Positions 1 through 12,900 of a DNA stretch of 64,000 nt are shown here, piece by piece; the stretch's first letter is position 1, and every line of letters starts with the position of its first letter. The translations under genes and the position numbers were made by a program. The notes under the pieces were generated by a model. The model made no database searches, was not told the origin of the DNA, and saw only the letters and a program-made list of their open reading frames with translations. Source of the DNA: DAOMFB01 sp963801475 (GTDB lineage: Bacteria > Acidobacteriota > Thermoanaerobaculia > UBA5066); assembly GCA_963801475.1 (NCBI GenBank), contig CAWDEX010000001.1, positions 2,170,001 to 2,234,000 of the forward strand, read 5' to 3'.

Positions 1-1787
1 AGAAGGTACGCCACGCCGCGCTCGACGCTTTCGGAGCGGTCCTCCCCGAGCGTGAAGAGCGCCATCAGCGCCCAGGCCGTCTGGGCGGCCGTCGAGGGGC
101 CGCGGCCCTTCGTGGACGGATCGTCGTACGAGCGCGGCAGCTCGCCCCACCCGCCGTCGGCGTTCTGGTGGGCGCGCAGCCACGCGGCGGCCCGCTGGTA
201 GCGCGGCTGATCCAGGTCCTCCCCCGCGTGCGCGAGGCCCCGGAGGACGAGCCACGTCCCGTAAATGTAGTTGACGCCCCACCGCCCGTACCACGTGCCG
301 TCCCGCTCCTGCTTCTCCTTCAGGAAGGAGACGGCGGCGCGCACCGCCGGGTGGGACGGCGGGACGCCGAGGTTGTGGAGCGCCTCGAGCGCCCGGCCGC
401 TGATGTCCTCGCAGCTCGGGTCCAGCATCGCGTTGTGGTCGGCGAAGGGGATGTAGGTCAGGACCTCGAGGTCACACCCCTTGTCGAAGGCTCCCCAGCC
501 GCCGTCCCGGTTCTGCATCGACAGGAGCCAGCCCAGCCCCCGCTCGATGGCCTCGACGCGGCGCGCTTCCTCCGGCGCCTCGGCGAACCGGACGCGGGAG
601 AGCGCCGTCAAGACCTCGGCCGTGTCGTCCGTGTCGGGATAGAACTCGTTGGCGTACTCGAAGTACCAGCCGCCGACCGGCCCGTCGGGGTTCGCCTTCT
701 TCCAGTCGCCCGGGAGGCGGATCTCCCGGTCGAGGAGCCAGCGGGCCGCGAGGCGAAGAGAGGCGTCGTCGGCCGGCGCGCCCGATTCCGACAAGGCGAC
801 GGCGGCGATGGCCGTGTCCCAGACCGGTGAGAAGCAGGGCTGCACCCGGAGCGTGTCGTCGTCCTCGATCTCGAACCGCTCGAGCTCGTGCACCTGGGCG
901 AGAAGCCGCGGGTCGTCCAGGCCGTATCCGAGGCAGCGGAAGGCGAAGATCGTGTTGACGATCGGCGGAAAGATCGCACCGAGCCCGTCGCTCCGGACGA
1001 GCCGGTCGTGAATCCAGGTTTCGCAGCCGGCGAGCGCCCTCTTCCGGAAGGGCTTCAGGCCGGCCGCCTCGAGCCCCCGAAGGACCACGTCGGCGGTCGT
1101 GAAGATCCCGCGCCAGAACCGCTCGCGGGGAGTCCGCCTCCGCTCCGGGTGGAAGTGAGGGACGTGAAGCTCCGGGATCTCCGCGTGGGCCGGCACCGGA
1201 CAGAACGGCTTGGTGGCCCAGATGACCGAGAGAGGTACCACGATCGTCCGGGACCATGACGACATCCGGTAGATGTTGAACGGGATCCAGTCGGGCAGGA
1301 GGACCAGTTCCGGAGGTACGGCCGGGCAGCGGCTCCAGTCACACTGGCCGAAGATGGCCAGATAGATCTTGGTGAAGGAGTTGCACGCCTCCACGCCGCC
1401 CATCCGGCGGATCACTTCGCGCGCCTTCGACATGTGCGGCGCGTCCGGCGCATCGCCTACGAGCTTCAGGACGAAGTACGCTTTCACCGACGTCGAGACG
1501 TCGGCCGGACCCCCCGGGTAGTTCGGCCAGCCCCCCTCGGGGAGCTGCTGCCGGCGGAGGTACTCCGCGGCTTTCTTTACCCGGGCTTCCCCGGTCCGAC
1601 CGAGGAAGTGCATCGTCAGGACGTACTCGGACTCCAGGATCGTGTCGCCTTCCAGCTCCGCGCACCAGTGCCCGTCAGGGTACTGGATCGAAAGGAGATA
1701 GCGGCGAGCGGCAGCGACCGAGAAGCGGACCCGGTCGGCCGTCGGCTCTCCCCTGGATACACCCGGAGCGGCCTGCGGATCGCTCAT
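1..1787 (-). CDS. shc: squalene-hopene cyclase, C-terminus cut by window edge
   Basis: Cyclises squalene to hopene for hopanoid membrane lipids; the family is a membrane-associated (alpha/alpha)6-barrel protein. A single frame of 595 complete codons runs from ATG at 1787 to the left edge without a stop. The DxDD protonation motif reads PDTDDTAEV, with D385, D387 and D388. QW repeats are visible as QNRDGGWGAFD and QNADGGWGE, and the early segment has GGWPNYPGGPADVSTSVKAYF. Family members are about 630-690 aa, so some 40-90 residues are missing. It lies downstream of the HlyD/permease/TolC cluster on the same strand but has its own promoter candidate, so it may be transcribed separately. It could be a close terpene cyclase relative, but the DTDD motif and QW pattern make squalene-hopene cyclase the best call. 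Confidence 0.93.
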   Translation of the reverse strand, partial: MSDPQAAPGVSRGEPTADRVRFSVAAARRYLLSIQYPDGHWCAELEGDTILESEYVLTMHFLGRTGEARVKKAAEYLRRQQLPEGGWPNYPGGPADVSTSVKAYFVLKLVGDAPDAPHMSKAREVIRRMGGVEACNSFTKIYLAIFGQCDWSRCPAVPPELVLLPDWIPFNIYRMSSWSRTIVVPLSVIWATKPFCPVPAHAEIPELHVPHFHPERRRTPRERFWRGIFTTADVVLRGLEAAGLKPFRKRALAGCETWIHDRLVRSDGLGAIFPPIVNTIFAFRCLGYGLDDPRLLAQVHELERFEIEDDDTLRVQPCFSPVWDTAIAAVALSESGAPADDASLRLAARWLLDREIRLPGDWKKANPDGPVGGWYFEYANEFYPDTDDTAEVLTALSRVRFAEAPEEARRVEAIERGLGWLLSMQNRDGGWGAFDKGCDLEVLTYIPFADHNAMLDPSCEDISGRALEALHNLGVPPSHPAVRAAVSFLKEKQERDGTWYGRWGVNYIYGTWLVLRGLAHAGEDLDQPRYQRAAAWLRAHQNADGGWGELPRSYDDPSTKGRGPSTAAQTAWALMALFTLGEDRSESVERGVAYL

Positions 1788-1797
1788 AGACGGGCGG

Positions 1798-1826
1798 ATC
1801 GTAAGGGACCTCACAGAATCGCGCAA
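1798..1826 (-). promoter_or_regulatory. candidate promoter of shc
   Basis: On the minus strand TTGCGC (1821-1826), a 17-nt spacer and TACGAT (1798-1803) lie upstream of the shc ATG. Only 10 nt separate the -10-like box from the start codon, so the 5' UTR would be nearly absent. No Shine-Dalgarno is seen. Confidence 0.45.
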
Positions 1827-1895
1827 GTCGGGACCTCCATCCTGAGACTCCATCGCACGAGGGAGGCCCGCCTGTGCGCCTGCGGGACACCCGGT

Positions 1896-3218
1896 TCAGC
1901 GTCCCGGCGACGGCGTCAGGGCGAGGACGGCGATCTCGCCGCGGAGAGAGAGGAGGGTGAGGCGTGCTCCGGCCAGCGCCTCGGCGGCCCGGGAGACGGC
2001 GTCCTCGGCGTCGGCGGCCTCCAGCTCGGCCCGGGGGACGCCGTCCGGTTCCCCGCGCCCCTCGCGGGCCTGCGCCTCGGCGACGCGAACGGCCTCCCGG
2101 GCGACGGCGAGCCCCTGTCGGGCCAGCTCCAGCTCGCGCCGGGCGAGATCCGCCTCGGCCGAAGCCGCCCGTGCGGCGCGCGCCACGTCGTTCTCCCGCG
2201 CCCGGCGCTGCTCGTTCACGCGCCCTTCCTTCGCGCGGGCCTGAGCCGCATGCGCCGTGTCGAGCCCCCCCGTGAGGACGGGGATGACGACGGAGACGCC
2301 GGCGCTGGCGGTGTTCGTGTCGACCTTCAGGTAGTACTTGTCGTAGTTGTAGTAGGGCGGAACGTAGAGGTAGCGCGCCTCGGCGACGACCTGCGGGCGG
2401 AACCAGCGGTCCGCGAGGTTCGCGGCGCGGGCGGTCGCATCTGCCTCCTCCCCGAGCGCCCGAAGCTCCGGATCGGAGGCGAGGGCCGCGGAGACGGGGT
2501 CGACGGCCGCCGCGTCCGGCAGCGCCTGAAGCGGGTCCTCCGCGAGGAGCAGACCGGCCCCCTCCGGAAGGCCGGTGGCGGCCCGGAGATCGACGGCTGC
2601 GAGTGTGCGCTCGGTCTCGGCGACGACGAGACCGTGCCGCGCCCGCGCGAGGCCGAGGCCCGAACGGCCGACCTCGAGGCTCGTCGCCCGCCCCTCGCGG
2701 CCGAGCGCCTCGGTCCGTGCATGGAGCGTCTCGCGAGCCGCCACCCGCCGGCGCGCGCTCGCCACCCGCCGCTCCGCCGCGTGGAGGCGGGCGTAGGCGA
2801 GCGCGGTCCGGCGGATCGTCTCCCGCCGGACCGACTCGAGCCGTCCCGCGGACCCGGCGGAGCGGCCCCGGGCGAGCGCCTCGTCTTCCTTCAGCGCCGG
2901 ATCCCAGAGCATCAGGCGAAGCCGGGCGCCCGCCGCCGCGGGAGGCTCGCCCGCGACGGTGAGGGGAAGCCCCGAGGTCACGCCCGGGGTCGACGTCAGA
3001 AAGAACTGGGGCCTGAAGGCGCTCCGCGCCATCTTCACGCCTTCCGACGCCTCCTCGGCCGCGCTCCCGGCCGCGAGGAGCGCCGGTTCCCGGGCGAGGG
3101 CCCGTTCGACGGCGCCCCGGAGGGTCAGCGGCACGGCAGCGTCCTCCGCCGCCGCGGGCGCAGCGGTCAGGAGGAGAGCGAGGAGCGCCGCCCCGGTGGC
3201 GGTCCGTCCGTCATTCAT
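1896..3218 (-). CDS. TolC-family outer membrane efflux protein
   Basis: 440 aa. An N-terminal signal peptide (MNDGRTATGAALLALLLTAAPAAA) is followed by alanine- and arginine-rich long helices typical of the outer-membrane efflux family, which form a trimeric outer-membrane channel with a periplasmic helical tunnel. The start overlaps the permease stop by 8 nt, so translation is probably coupled. With the upstream HlyD adaptor and MacB-type permease it would complete a tripartite export system. The substrate cannot be inferred. Length fits the family, and the start gives a clean signal peptide. Confidence 0.85.
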   Translation of the reverse strand: MNDGRTATGAALLALLLTAAPAAAEDAAVPLTLRGAVERALAREPALLAAGSAAEEASEGVKMARSAFRPQFFLTSTPGVTSGLPLTVAGEPPAAAGARLRLMLWDPALKEDEALARGRSAGSAGRLESVRRETIRRTALAYARLHAAERRVASARRRVAARETLHARTEALGREGRATSLEVGRSGLGLARARHGLVVAETERTLAAVDLRAATGLPEGAGLLLAEDPLQALPDAAAVDPVSAALASDPELRALGEEADATARAANLADRWFRPQVVAEARYLYVPPYYNYDKYYLKVDTNTASAGVSVVIPVLTGGLDTAHAAQARAKEGRVNEQRRARENDVARAARAASAEADLARRELELARQGLAVAREAVRVAEAQAREGRGEPDGVPRAELEAADAEDAVSRAAEALAGARLTLLSLRGEIAVLALTPSPGR

Positions 3219-4416
3219 GACGCAGCGCCTCCACGGGGTTCAGGCCGGCGGCACGCATCGCCGGGAAGACCCCGAAGACGATCGTGACGCCGCTGGAGAA
3301 AAGGAACGCGAGGACACCCGACAGGGCCGAGACCCGGATCGTGACGCCCGTGACGAGAAGGCGCACCGCGAGGGGCAGGCCGAGCCCGAATAGGACGCCG
3401 ATGAGCGACCCGATCGACCCGAGAAGGAACGCCTCGAGGAGGAACTGCCGCAGGATGTCGCGGCGCCGCGCCCCGAGGGACTTCCTGAGCCCGATCTCCC
3501 GCGTCCGCTGCTCCACGGAGGCGAGGAGGATGTTCATGATGCCGACGCCGCCCACGACGACGGAAACGGCCGCCGCGGCGACGAAGACGAGGATCAGGCC
3601 CGAGGAGATCGCCTCGGCCACCTTGATGACCGTCGTCATGCTCTCCACCTTGAAGACCGCCCCCTGCCGGTGGCGCTCGCGGAGGAGCGACTCCATGGCC
3701 GCGACCCCTTCGGGGATCAGCGGAAACTCACGGACCTCCGCGAAGAGCGTGTCAACCCGCCGAATCGGCGTGAAGAACCACCCCACCGTGATCGGGACGA
3801 AGATGGTCCGCGGAATCACCTCGCCCCGCCCCATCGTGTCGACCGGCTTGTCGAAGACGCCGACGATGCGGAAGGTCATCCCGAGGGTCCGGAGCGTCTT
3901 CTCCCCGATCGGCTCCGTCCCGAAGAGCTCCTCGTAGAGCGGCCGGTTGACGACGCAGACCTTCGCCCGCTGGAGGATGTCCTCTTCGTCGAGGAAGCGT
4001 CCGTCGACGATTCGCACGTTGCGGCGGACGGCCGTGTAGTTGGGCGTCGTGCCGACGATCCGGAGCGTGGCGGTCGTCGAGAGCGTCGCCACCGTCGCCT
4101 GAAGCTCCACGATCGGCGTCACGCCCCGGAAGAGGTCCGTTCGGGCCGCGAGGGCCTTCGCGTCTCCCTCGGTGATCTGGTCGTCGCGCAGGCGCGACAC
4201 GCCCGAGGTGACGGTCCCCTGGTAGGTCGCCCAGACGAGATGCGAGCCGACCCCCTCGATCTGCTCCATGACGAAACCGCGCCCCGTGAGGCCGAGCGAG
4301 ACGATCAGGATGATCGCGGCCGTCCCGACGATGAGCCCGGCGAGCGTCAGCCAGGTCTGGATGGGGTGCGTCCGGAACCGGTTCAGCGCGGTCTCGAGGA
4401 CCTCGCGGAAGACCAT
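3211..4416 (-). CDS. MacB/FtsX-type ABC transporter permease
   Basis: 401 aa from the ATG that follows the adaptor stop by 2 nt. The first transmembrane helix (about residues 19-40, TWLTLAGLIVGTAAIIL) precedes a large periplasmic MacB-core domain. Three C-terminal helices form the FtsX domain, with the hallmark GIMNILLASVEQRTREIGLRKSLGA stretch and a terminal NPVEALRHE. Such permeases couple cytoplasmic ATP hydrolysis to periplasmic substrate extrusion through HlyD and TolC partners. No ABC ATPase gene occurs next to it or anywhere in the window, so the ATPase must be encoded elsewhere. Longer upstream reading in this frame is antisense noise from the adaptor gene. Confidence 0.88.
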   Translation of the reverse strand: MVFREVLETALNRFRTHPIQTWLTLAGLIVGTAAIILIVSLGLTGRGFVMEQIEGVGSHLVWATYQGTVTSGVSRLRDDQITEGDAKALAARTDLFRGVTPIVELQATVATLSTTATLRIVGTTPNYTAVRRNVRIVDGRFLDEEDILQRAKVCVVNRPLYEELFGTEPIGEKTLRTLGMTFRIVGVFDKPVDTMGRGEVIPRTIFVPITVGWFFTPIRRVDTLFAEVREFPLIPEGVAAMESLLRERHRQGAVFKVESMTTVIKVAEAISSGLILVFVAAAAVSVVVGGVGIMNILLASVEQRTREIGLRKSLGARRRDILRQFLLEAFLLGSIGSLIGVLFGLGLPLAVRLLVTGVTIRVSALSGVLAFLFSSGVTIVFGVFPAMRAAGLNPVEALRHE

Positions 4417-4418
4417 CT

Positions 4419-5606
4419 TCAGCCCCCGCGGACGAGGACGCGGACGCCGTCGGCGACGGGCGTCGTGCCCGGCAGGAGGACCACGTCTCCCTCGGCCAGC
4501 CCCGAGGTCACCTCTACGGCCGTCAGCCCCAGGAGGCCGACGGCGATGTCCCTGCGTCGCGCCCGGCCGTCCACGGGGACGAAGACGAAACGTTTCTCGC
4601 CGTCCCGCTGAAGGGCGGCCCGGGGGACGACGAGCACCCCCTTCTTCTCGCCCGACACGATCTCCACGTTGACGGAGGCGTTCGGCGGAAGCTCGTCGGA
4701 CGCCCCCCGGATCTCGCCGAGGACGTCGGACACCTCGCGCCCGCCGACCTCGCGCAGGCCCGGGGAGACGCGCGCGATCGTTCCTTCCCAGGTCTTGTCC
4801 GGGAGGCCGTCGAACGTGACGCGCATCCGCTGTCCCGGGGCGATCCGGGGAAGGTCCGGCTGGTCGACGCGCGCCCGGACGCTCCGGACGACCGGGTCCG
4901 CCACGCCCGCCACGATCTGTCCGGGCACCACGATCTCCCCCGTCTTCCGCGGGAGCCCGTAGACCATGCCGTCGCGCGGCGCCACGACGGTGAGCGCCGC
5001 CACGCGCTCCTCGAGGTCGCGCGCGGAGGCCCGCACCAGCTCCAGCCGCGACGTGCCGCCGTTCGCGGTCCCGTCCAGCGAGGCGAGCCGTGCCTCGGCG
5101 CTCCGAAGCCGCTCCTCCGCGTCGCGGAAGGCGGCCTCGCCCGCCTCCCACGCGGACTTCGTGATCGCCTTCTCGGACAGGAGCCGCGTGTCGGCTTCGA
5201 AGGTCCGCTTCTTCTCCGCCACCTCGCGCCGCGCACGCTCGGCCTCGCCGGTCGCCTGGATCCTCTCGGCCGCGAGGCGGAGGGCCTCGGCCCGGGCTTC
5301 GCGCGCCTTCTCCGAGACGGCGGGGCTCTCCAGACGGACGAGCGTCTCCCCCTTCCGGACCCGGTCGCCGTCATGGACGAGGACGGCGGCCACCGTCGCG
5401 GCGTCGAGGGCCCGCAGCTCGCCCCCGGGGAGCGGCTCGAGCGTCCCGTCGCAGAGGATCGGCACGACGAGGTCCGCCCGCGCCGCTTTCGCTGACGGGA
5501 CGGAGGGCGGCCTCGGCCGCCAGAGCCCCGCCGCGAGAAGGAGGACGACGAGAATTCCGGCCGCGGCCGCGAGCCAGCGGAAGGGATGCGAAGGGCCGTT
5601 CGCCAC
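4419..5606 (-). CDS. HlyD/MacA-family periplasmic adaptor subunit
   Basis: 395 aa from a GTG. A membrane anchor at about residues 12-28 (AAAAGILVVLLLAAGLW) is followed by a biotinyl-lipoyl half-motif (VLVHDGDRVRKGETLVRL), a long alpha-helical hairpin rich in Ala, Glu and Arg (about 95-190), the second lipoyl half (VVAPRDGMVYGL) and a beta-barrel domain. Such adaptors bridge an inner-membrane pump to TolC. It is the first gene of a tightly spaced adaptor-permease-TolC cluster. A TAACAT box lies 6 nt before the GTG, and hairpins separate it from rpoC, so it is probably its own transcription unit. Confidence 0.86.
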   Translation of the reverse strand: MANGPSHPFRWLAAAAGILVVLLLAAGLWRPRPPSVPSAKAARADLVVPILCDGTLEPLPGGELRALDAATVAAVLVHDGDRVRKGETLVRLESPAVSEKAREARAEALRLAAERIQATGEAERARREVAEKKRTFEADTRLLSEKAITKSAWEAGEAAFRDAEERLRSAEARLASLDGTANGGTSRLELVRASARDLEERVAALTVVAPRDGMVYGLPRKTGEIVVPGQIVAGVADPVVRSVRARVDQPDLPRIAPGQRMRVTFDGLPDKTWEGTIARVSPGLREVGGREVSDVLGEIRGASDELPPNASVNVEIVSGEKKGVLVVPRAALQRDGEKRFVFVPVDGRARRRDIAVGLLGLTAVEVTSGLAEGDVVLLPGTTPVADGVRVLVRGG

Positions 5607-5612
5607 GAAGCG

Positions 5613-5618
5613 ATGTTA
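5613..5618 (-). promoter_or_regulatory. -10-like box of the HlyD operon
   Basis: TAACAT on the minus strand ends 6 nt before the GTG start codon, with no Shine-Dalgarno between them. This spacing predicts a leaderless transcript beginning at or next to the GTG. No clear -35 box was found. Confidence 0.4.
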
Positions 5619-5631
5619 CGGGAAAAGGACG

Positions 5632-5655
5632 CCGGGCCGGCTTTCGCCGGCCCGG
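5632..5655 (-). terminator. hairpin between rpoC and the HlyD operon
   Basis: A perfect 9-bp GC stem (CCGGGCCGG / CCGGCCCGG, 5632-5640 and 5647-5655) has a 6-nt loop. On the minus strand it is followed within a few bases by TTTT (CGTCCTTTTCC). It is a plausible intrinsic terminator for rpoBC, although the T tract is short. Confidence 0.55.
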
Positions 5656-5682
5656 GGAGCAGCGATTGGCTCGGAGGGGGCT

Positions 5683-5708
5683 TGGGGGAACCGGCCATGG
5701 TTCCCCCA
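5683..5708 (-). terminator. hairpin just after the rpoC stop
   Basis: A perfect 10-bp inverted repeat (TGGGGGAACC / GGTTCCCCCA, 5683-5692 and 5699-5708) with a 6-nt loop lies 8 nt beyond the rpoC stop codon. It has no T tract, so it could be a 3'-end stabilising stem rather than a true terminator. It stands in tandem with the 5632-5655 hairpin. Confidence 0.45.
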
Positions 5709-5715
5709 GGGCACT

Positions 5716-9939
<4,224 letters not shown>

Positions 9940-9954
9940 CGATTTCGTCTCTCC

Positions 9955-12900
9955 TCAGACCTTCAGCAGCTCGACATCGAGGCAGAGCGACTGCAGCTCG
10001 CGCACGAGCACGTTGAACGACTCCGGGAGGCCGGGCTCGTCGGGAACCTCGCCCTTCACGATGGCCTCGTAGACCTTCGAGCGGCCTTCGACGTCGTCGG
10101 ACTTCACGGTCAGGAGCTCCTGGAGGGTGTACGCCGCGCCGTAAGCCTCGAGCGCCCAGACCTCCATCTCGCCGAACCGCTGGCCGCCGAACTGGGCCTT
10201 CCCGCCGAGCGGCTGCTGCGTGATGAGGGAGTAGGGCCCGATGGAGCGGGCGTGGATCTTGTCGTCGACGAGGTGCGACAGCTTGAGCATGTAGATCTGC
10301 CCGACCGTCACCTTCTGTTCGAAACGGTCGCCGGTCATGCCGTCGTAAAGCACCGTCTTGCCGTCGGTCGGCAGGTTGGCCTTCCGAAGCAGCTCGCGGA
10401 TCTCGGTCTCGGTCGCGCCGTCAAAGACCGGCGTCGCCAGCGAGAGGCCGAGCGCCTTCGCGGCCCACCCGAGGTGGGTCTCGAGGATCTGACCGACGTT
10501 CATCCGCGACGGGACGCCGAGCGGGTTGAGGACGATCTCGACCGGGGTGCCGTCCGGCAGGTACGGCATGTCCTCCTCGGGGAGGATCCGGCTGATGACC
10601 CCCTTGTTGCCGTGGCGCCCGGCCATCTTGTCGCCGACCTGGAGCTTCCGCTTCATGGCGACGAAGACCTTGACCGTTTTGTTGACGCCGGGCGCGAGGT
10701 CGTCGCCCTTCGTCAGGTTCTCGATCCGCTCGCCCGAGACCTTCTTGATGACGTCGATCTGGGAGTCCGTTCTCTGGAGGATGAGCCGCACCTGGTCGCG
10801 GATCTCTTCGTCCTTCAGCTTCAGCCCCTTCAGCATCCGCGGCGTCATCAGGCCGATCTTCTCGGCGGAGAGCTTCCCGCCCTCCTTCACGAGCACGTTC
10901 CCCTGCGAGTCGGCCACGTCCTCGAGAACGGTGCGGCCGGCGAGGAGGGACTCGATCTTCCGCTTCGCCTCGGTCCGGATGATGCGGCTCTCGTCCTCCT
11001 CGTTCTTCCGGATCCGGCCGATCTCCTCGTCGAGGATCTGCTTGGCCCGGACGTCCTTCTGCTTCTCCTCGTCCTTGCGGGCGAAGATCTTCACGTCGAC
11101 GACGACGCCCTCGATGCCCGGCGGGCACTTGAGCGACGCGTCGCGCACGTCGCCGGCCTTTTCTCCGAAGATCGCGCGGAGGAGTTTTTCCTCCGGGGTC
11201 AGCTGCGTCTCGCCCTTCGGCGTGACCTTGCCGACCAGGATGTCGCCCGGCTTGACGTTGGCGCCGATCCGGACGATGCCGGACTCGTCGAGGTCGCGGA
11301 GCGCGTGCTCGGAGACGTTCGGGATGTCCTTGGTGATCTCCTCGGCGCCCAGCTTCGTCTCGCGGGCCTCGATCTCGAACTCCTCGATGTGGATGGAAGT
11401 GTAGTAGTCCTCCTTGACCATCTTCTCGGAGATGAGGATCGCGTCTTCGAAGTTGTAGCCGCGCCACGGCATGAAGGCCACGAGGACGTTCCGACCCAGG
11501 GCGAGCTCGCCCGCCGACGTGCAGGGCCCGTCCGCCAGGACCTGCCCGGCCACGACGCGCTCGCCCTCGCGGACGACCGGGCGCTGGTTGATGCAGGTGT
11601 TCTGGTTCGAGCGGCGGAACTTCAGGAGCGGATAGATGTCCGCCCCGAAGTCACGCGTCTCGCCGTCCGGGCCGAGCCCCTCGACGCGGACGATGATGCG
11701 GCGCGCGTCGACCGTGTCGATGACCCCGTCACGCTTGCAGAGGACGACCGCGCCCGAGTCGCGGGCCACGATGCCCTCGAGGCCGGTGCCGACGTATGGC
11801 GGCTCGGTCTTCAGGAGCGGCACCGACTGGCGCTGCATGTTCGAGCCCATGAGGGCGCGGTTCGCGTCGTCGTGCTCGAGGAACGGAATGAGCGCGGCCG
11901 CCACCGAGACGAGCTGCTTGGGCGACACGTCCATGAAGTCGATCTTTTCGCGGTCGACGCTCAGGAACTCGCCGCCGTGGCGCGCCACGACCCGGTCGTC
12001 GGTCAGCTTTCCGCGCTCGTCCACCGCGGCGTTCGCCTGGGCGATGATGTAGTTCTCCTCTTCCCAGGCCGGCTGGAAGAACGCCGTCGGCCGACCCACG
12101 GCCAGTTTCTTGTGGGCGCGCTTCAGGCGCTGGTTCGTCTCCTCCAGCTCCTCCGCCTCCACGATCGTCCCCTTCGTCCAGCCCGAATCGCCGACGGTGC
12201 CGATCTCGTAATGGTCGAGGACGCGGCCGCCGCGGACCTTCTTGTACGGGCTCTCGATGAAGCCGAACTCGGAGATCCGGGCGAAGCAGGAGAGCGACGA
12301 GATGAGGCCGATGTTCGGACCTTCCGGCGTCTCGATCGGACAGATCCGGCCGTAGTGCGTGGCATGGACGTCGCGGACCTCGAAGCCGGCCCTCTCTCGG
12401 GAGAGGCCGCCCGGACCCAGGGCGGACAAGCGACGCTTGTGAGTGACTTCCGACAGCGGGTTCGTCTGGTCCATGAACTGCGAGAGCTGCGACGACCCGA
12501 AGAACTCCTTGATCGCCGCGATGACCGGCTTGGAGTTGATCAGGTCGCGCGGCATGGCCGAGTCGATGTCCTGGTGGACGGACATCTTCTCCTTGATGGC
12601 TCGCTCCATCCGGACGAGTCCGATCCGGAACTGGTTCTCGAGAAGCTCGCCGACGCACCGGACCCGCCGGTTGCCGAGGTTGTCGATGTCGTCGGTCCGC
12701 CCGATGTCCTTCTTCAGCTTCAGGAGCTGGTCGATGACGACGAAGAAATCCTCCGGCGTCAGCGTTTTCTGGTCGAGGCTGGTCGAGAGGCCGGTGCGGA
12801 TGTTGAACTTGAAGCGTCCGACACGGGAGAAGTCGTACTTCCGCGGGTCGAAGAACATCCCGATGAAGAGGTTCTTCGCGCTCTCGTCGGTCGGCGGGTC

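Noticed and set aside
472..1665. Several minus-strand open frames with ATG inside shc
   Set aside because: They are other frames of the cyclase gene. The true frame is open from 1787 to the edge and carries the DTDD and QW motifs.
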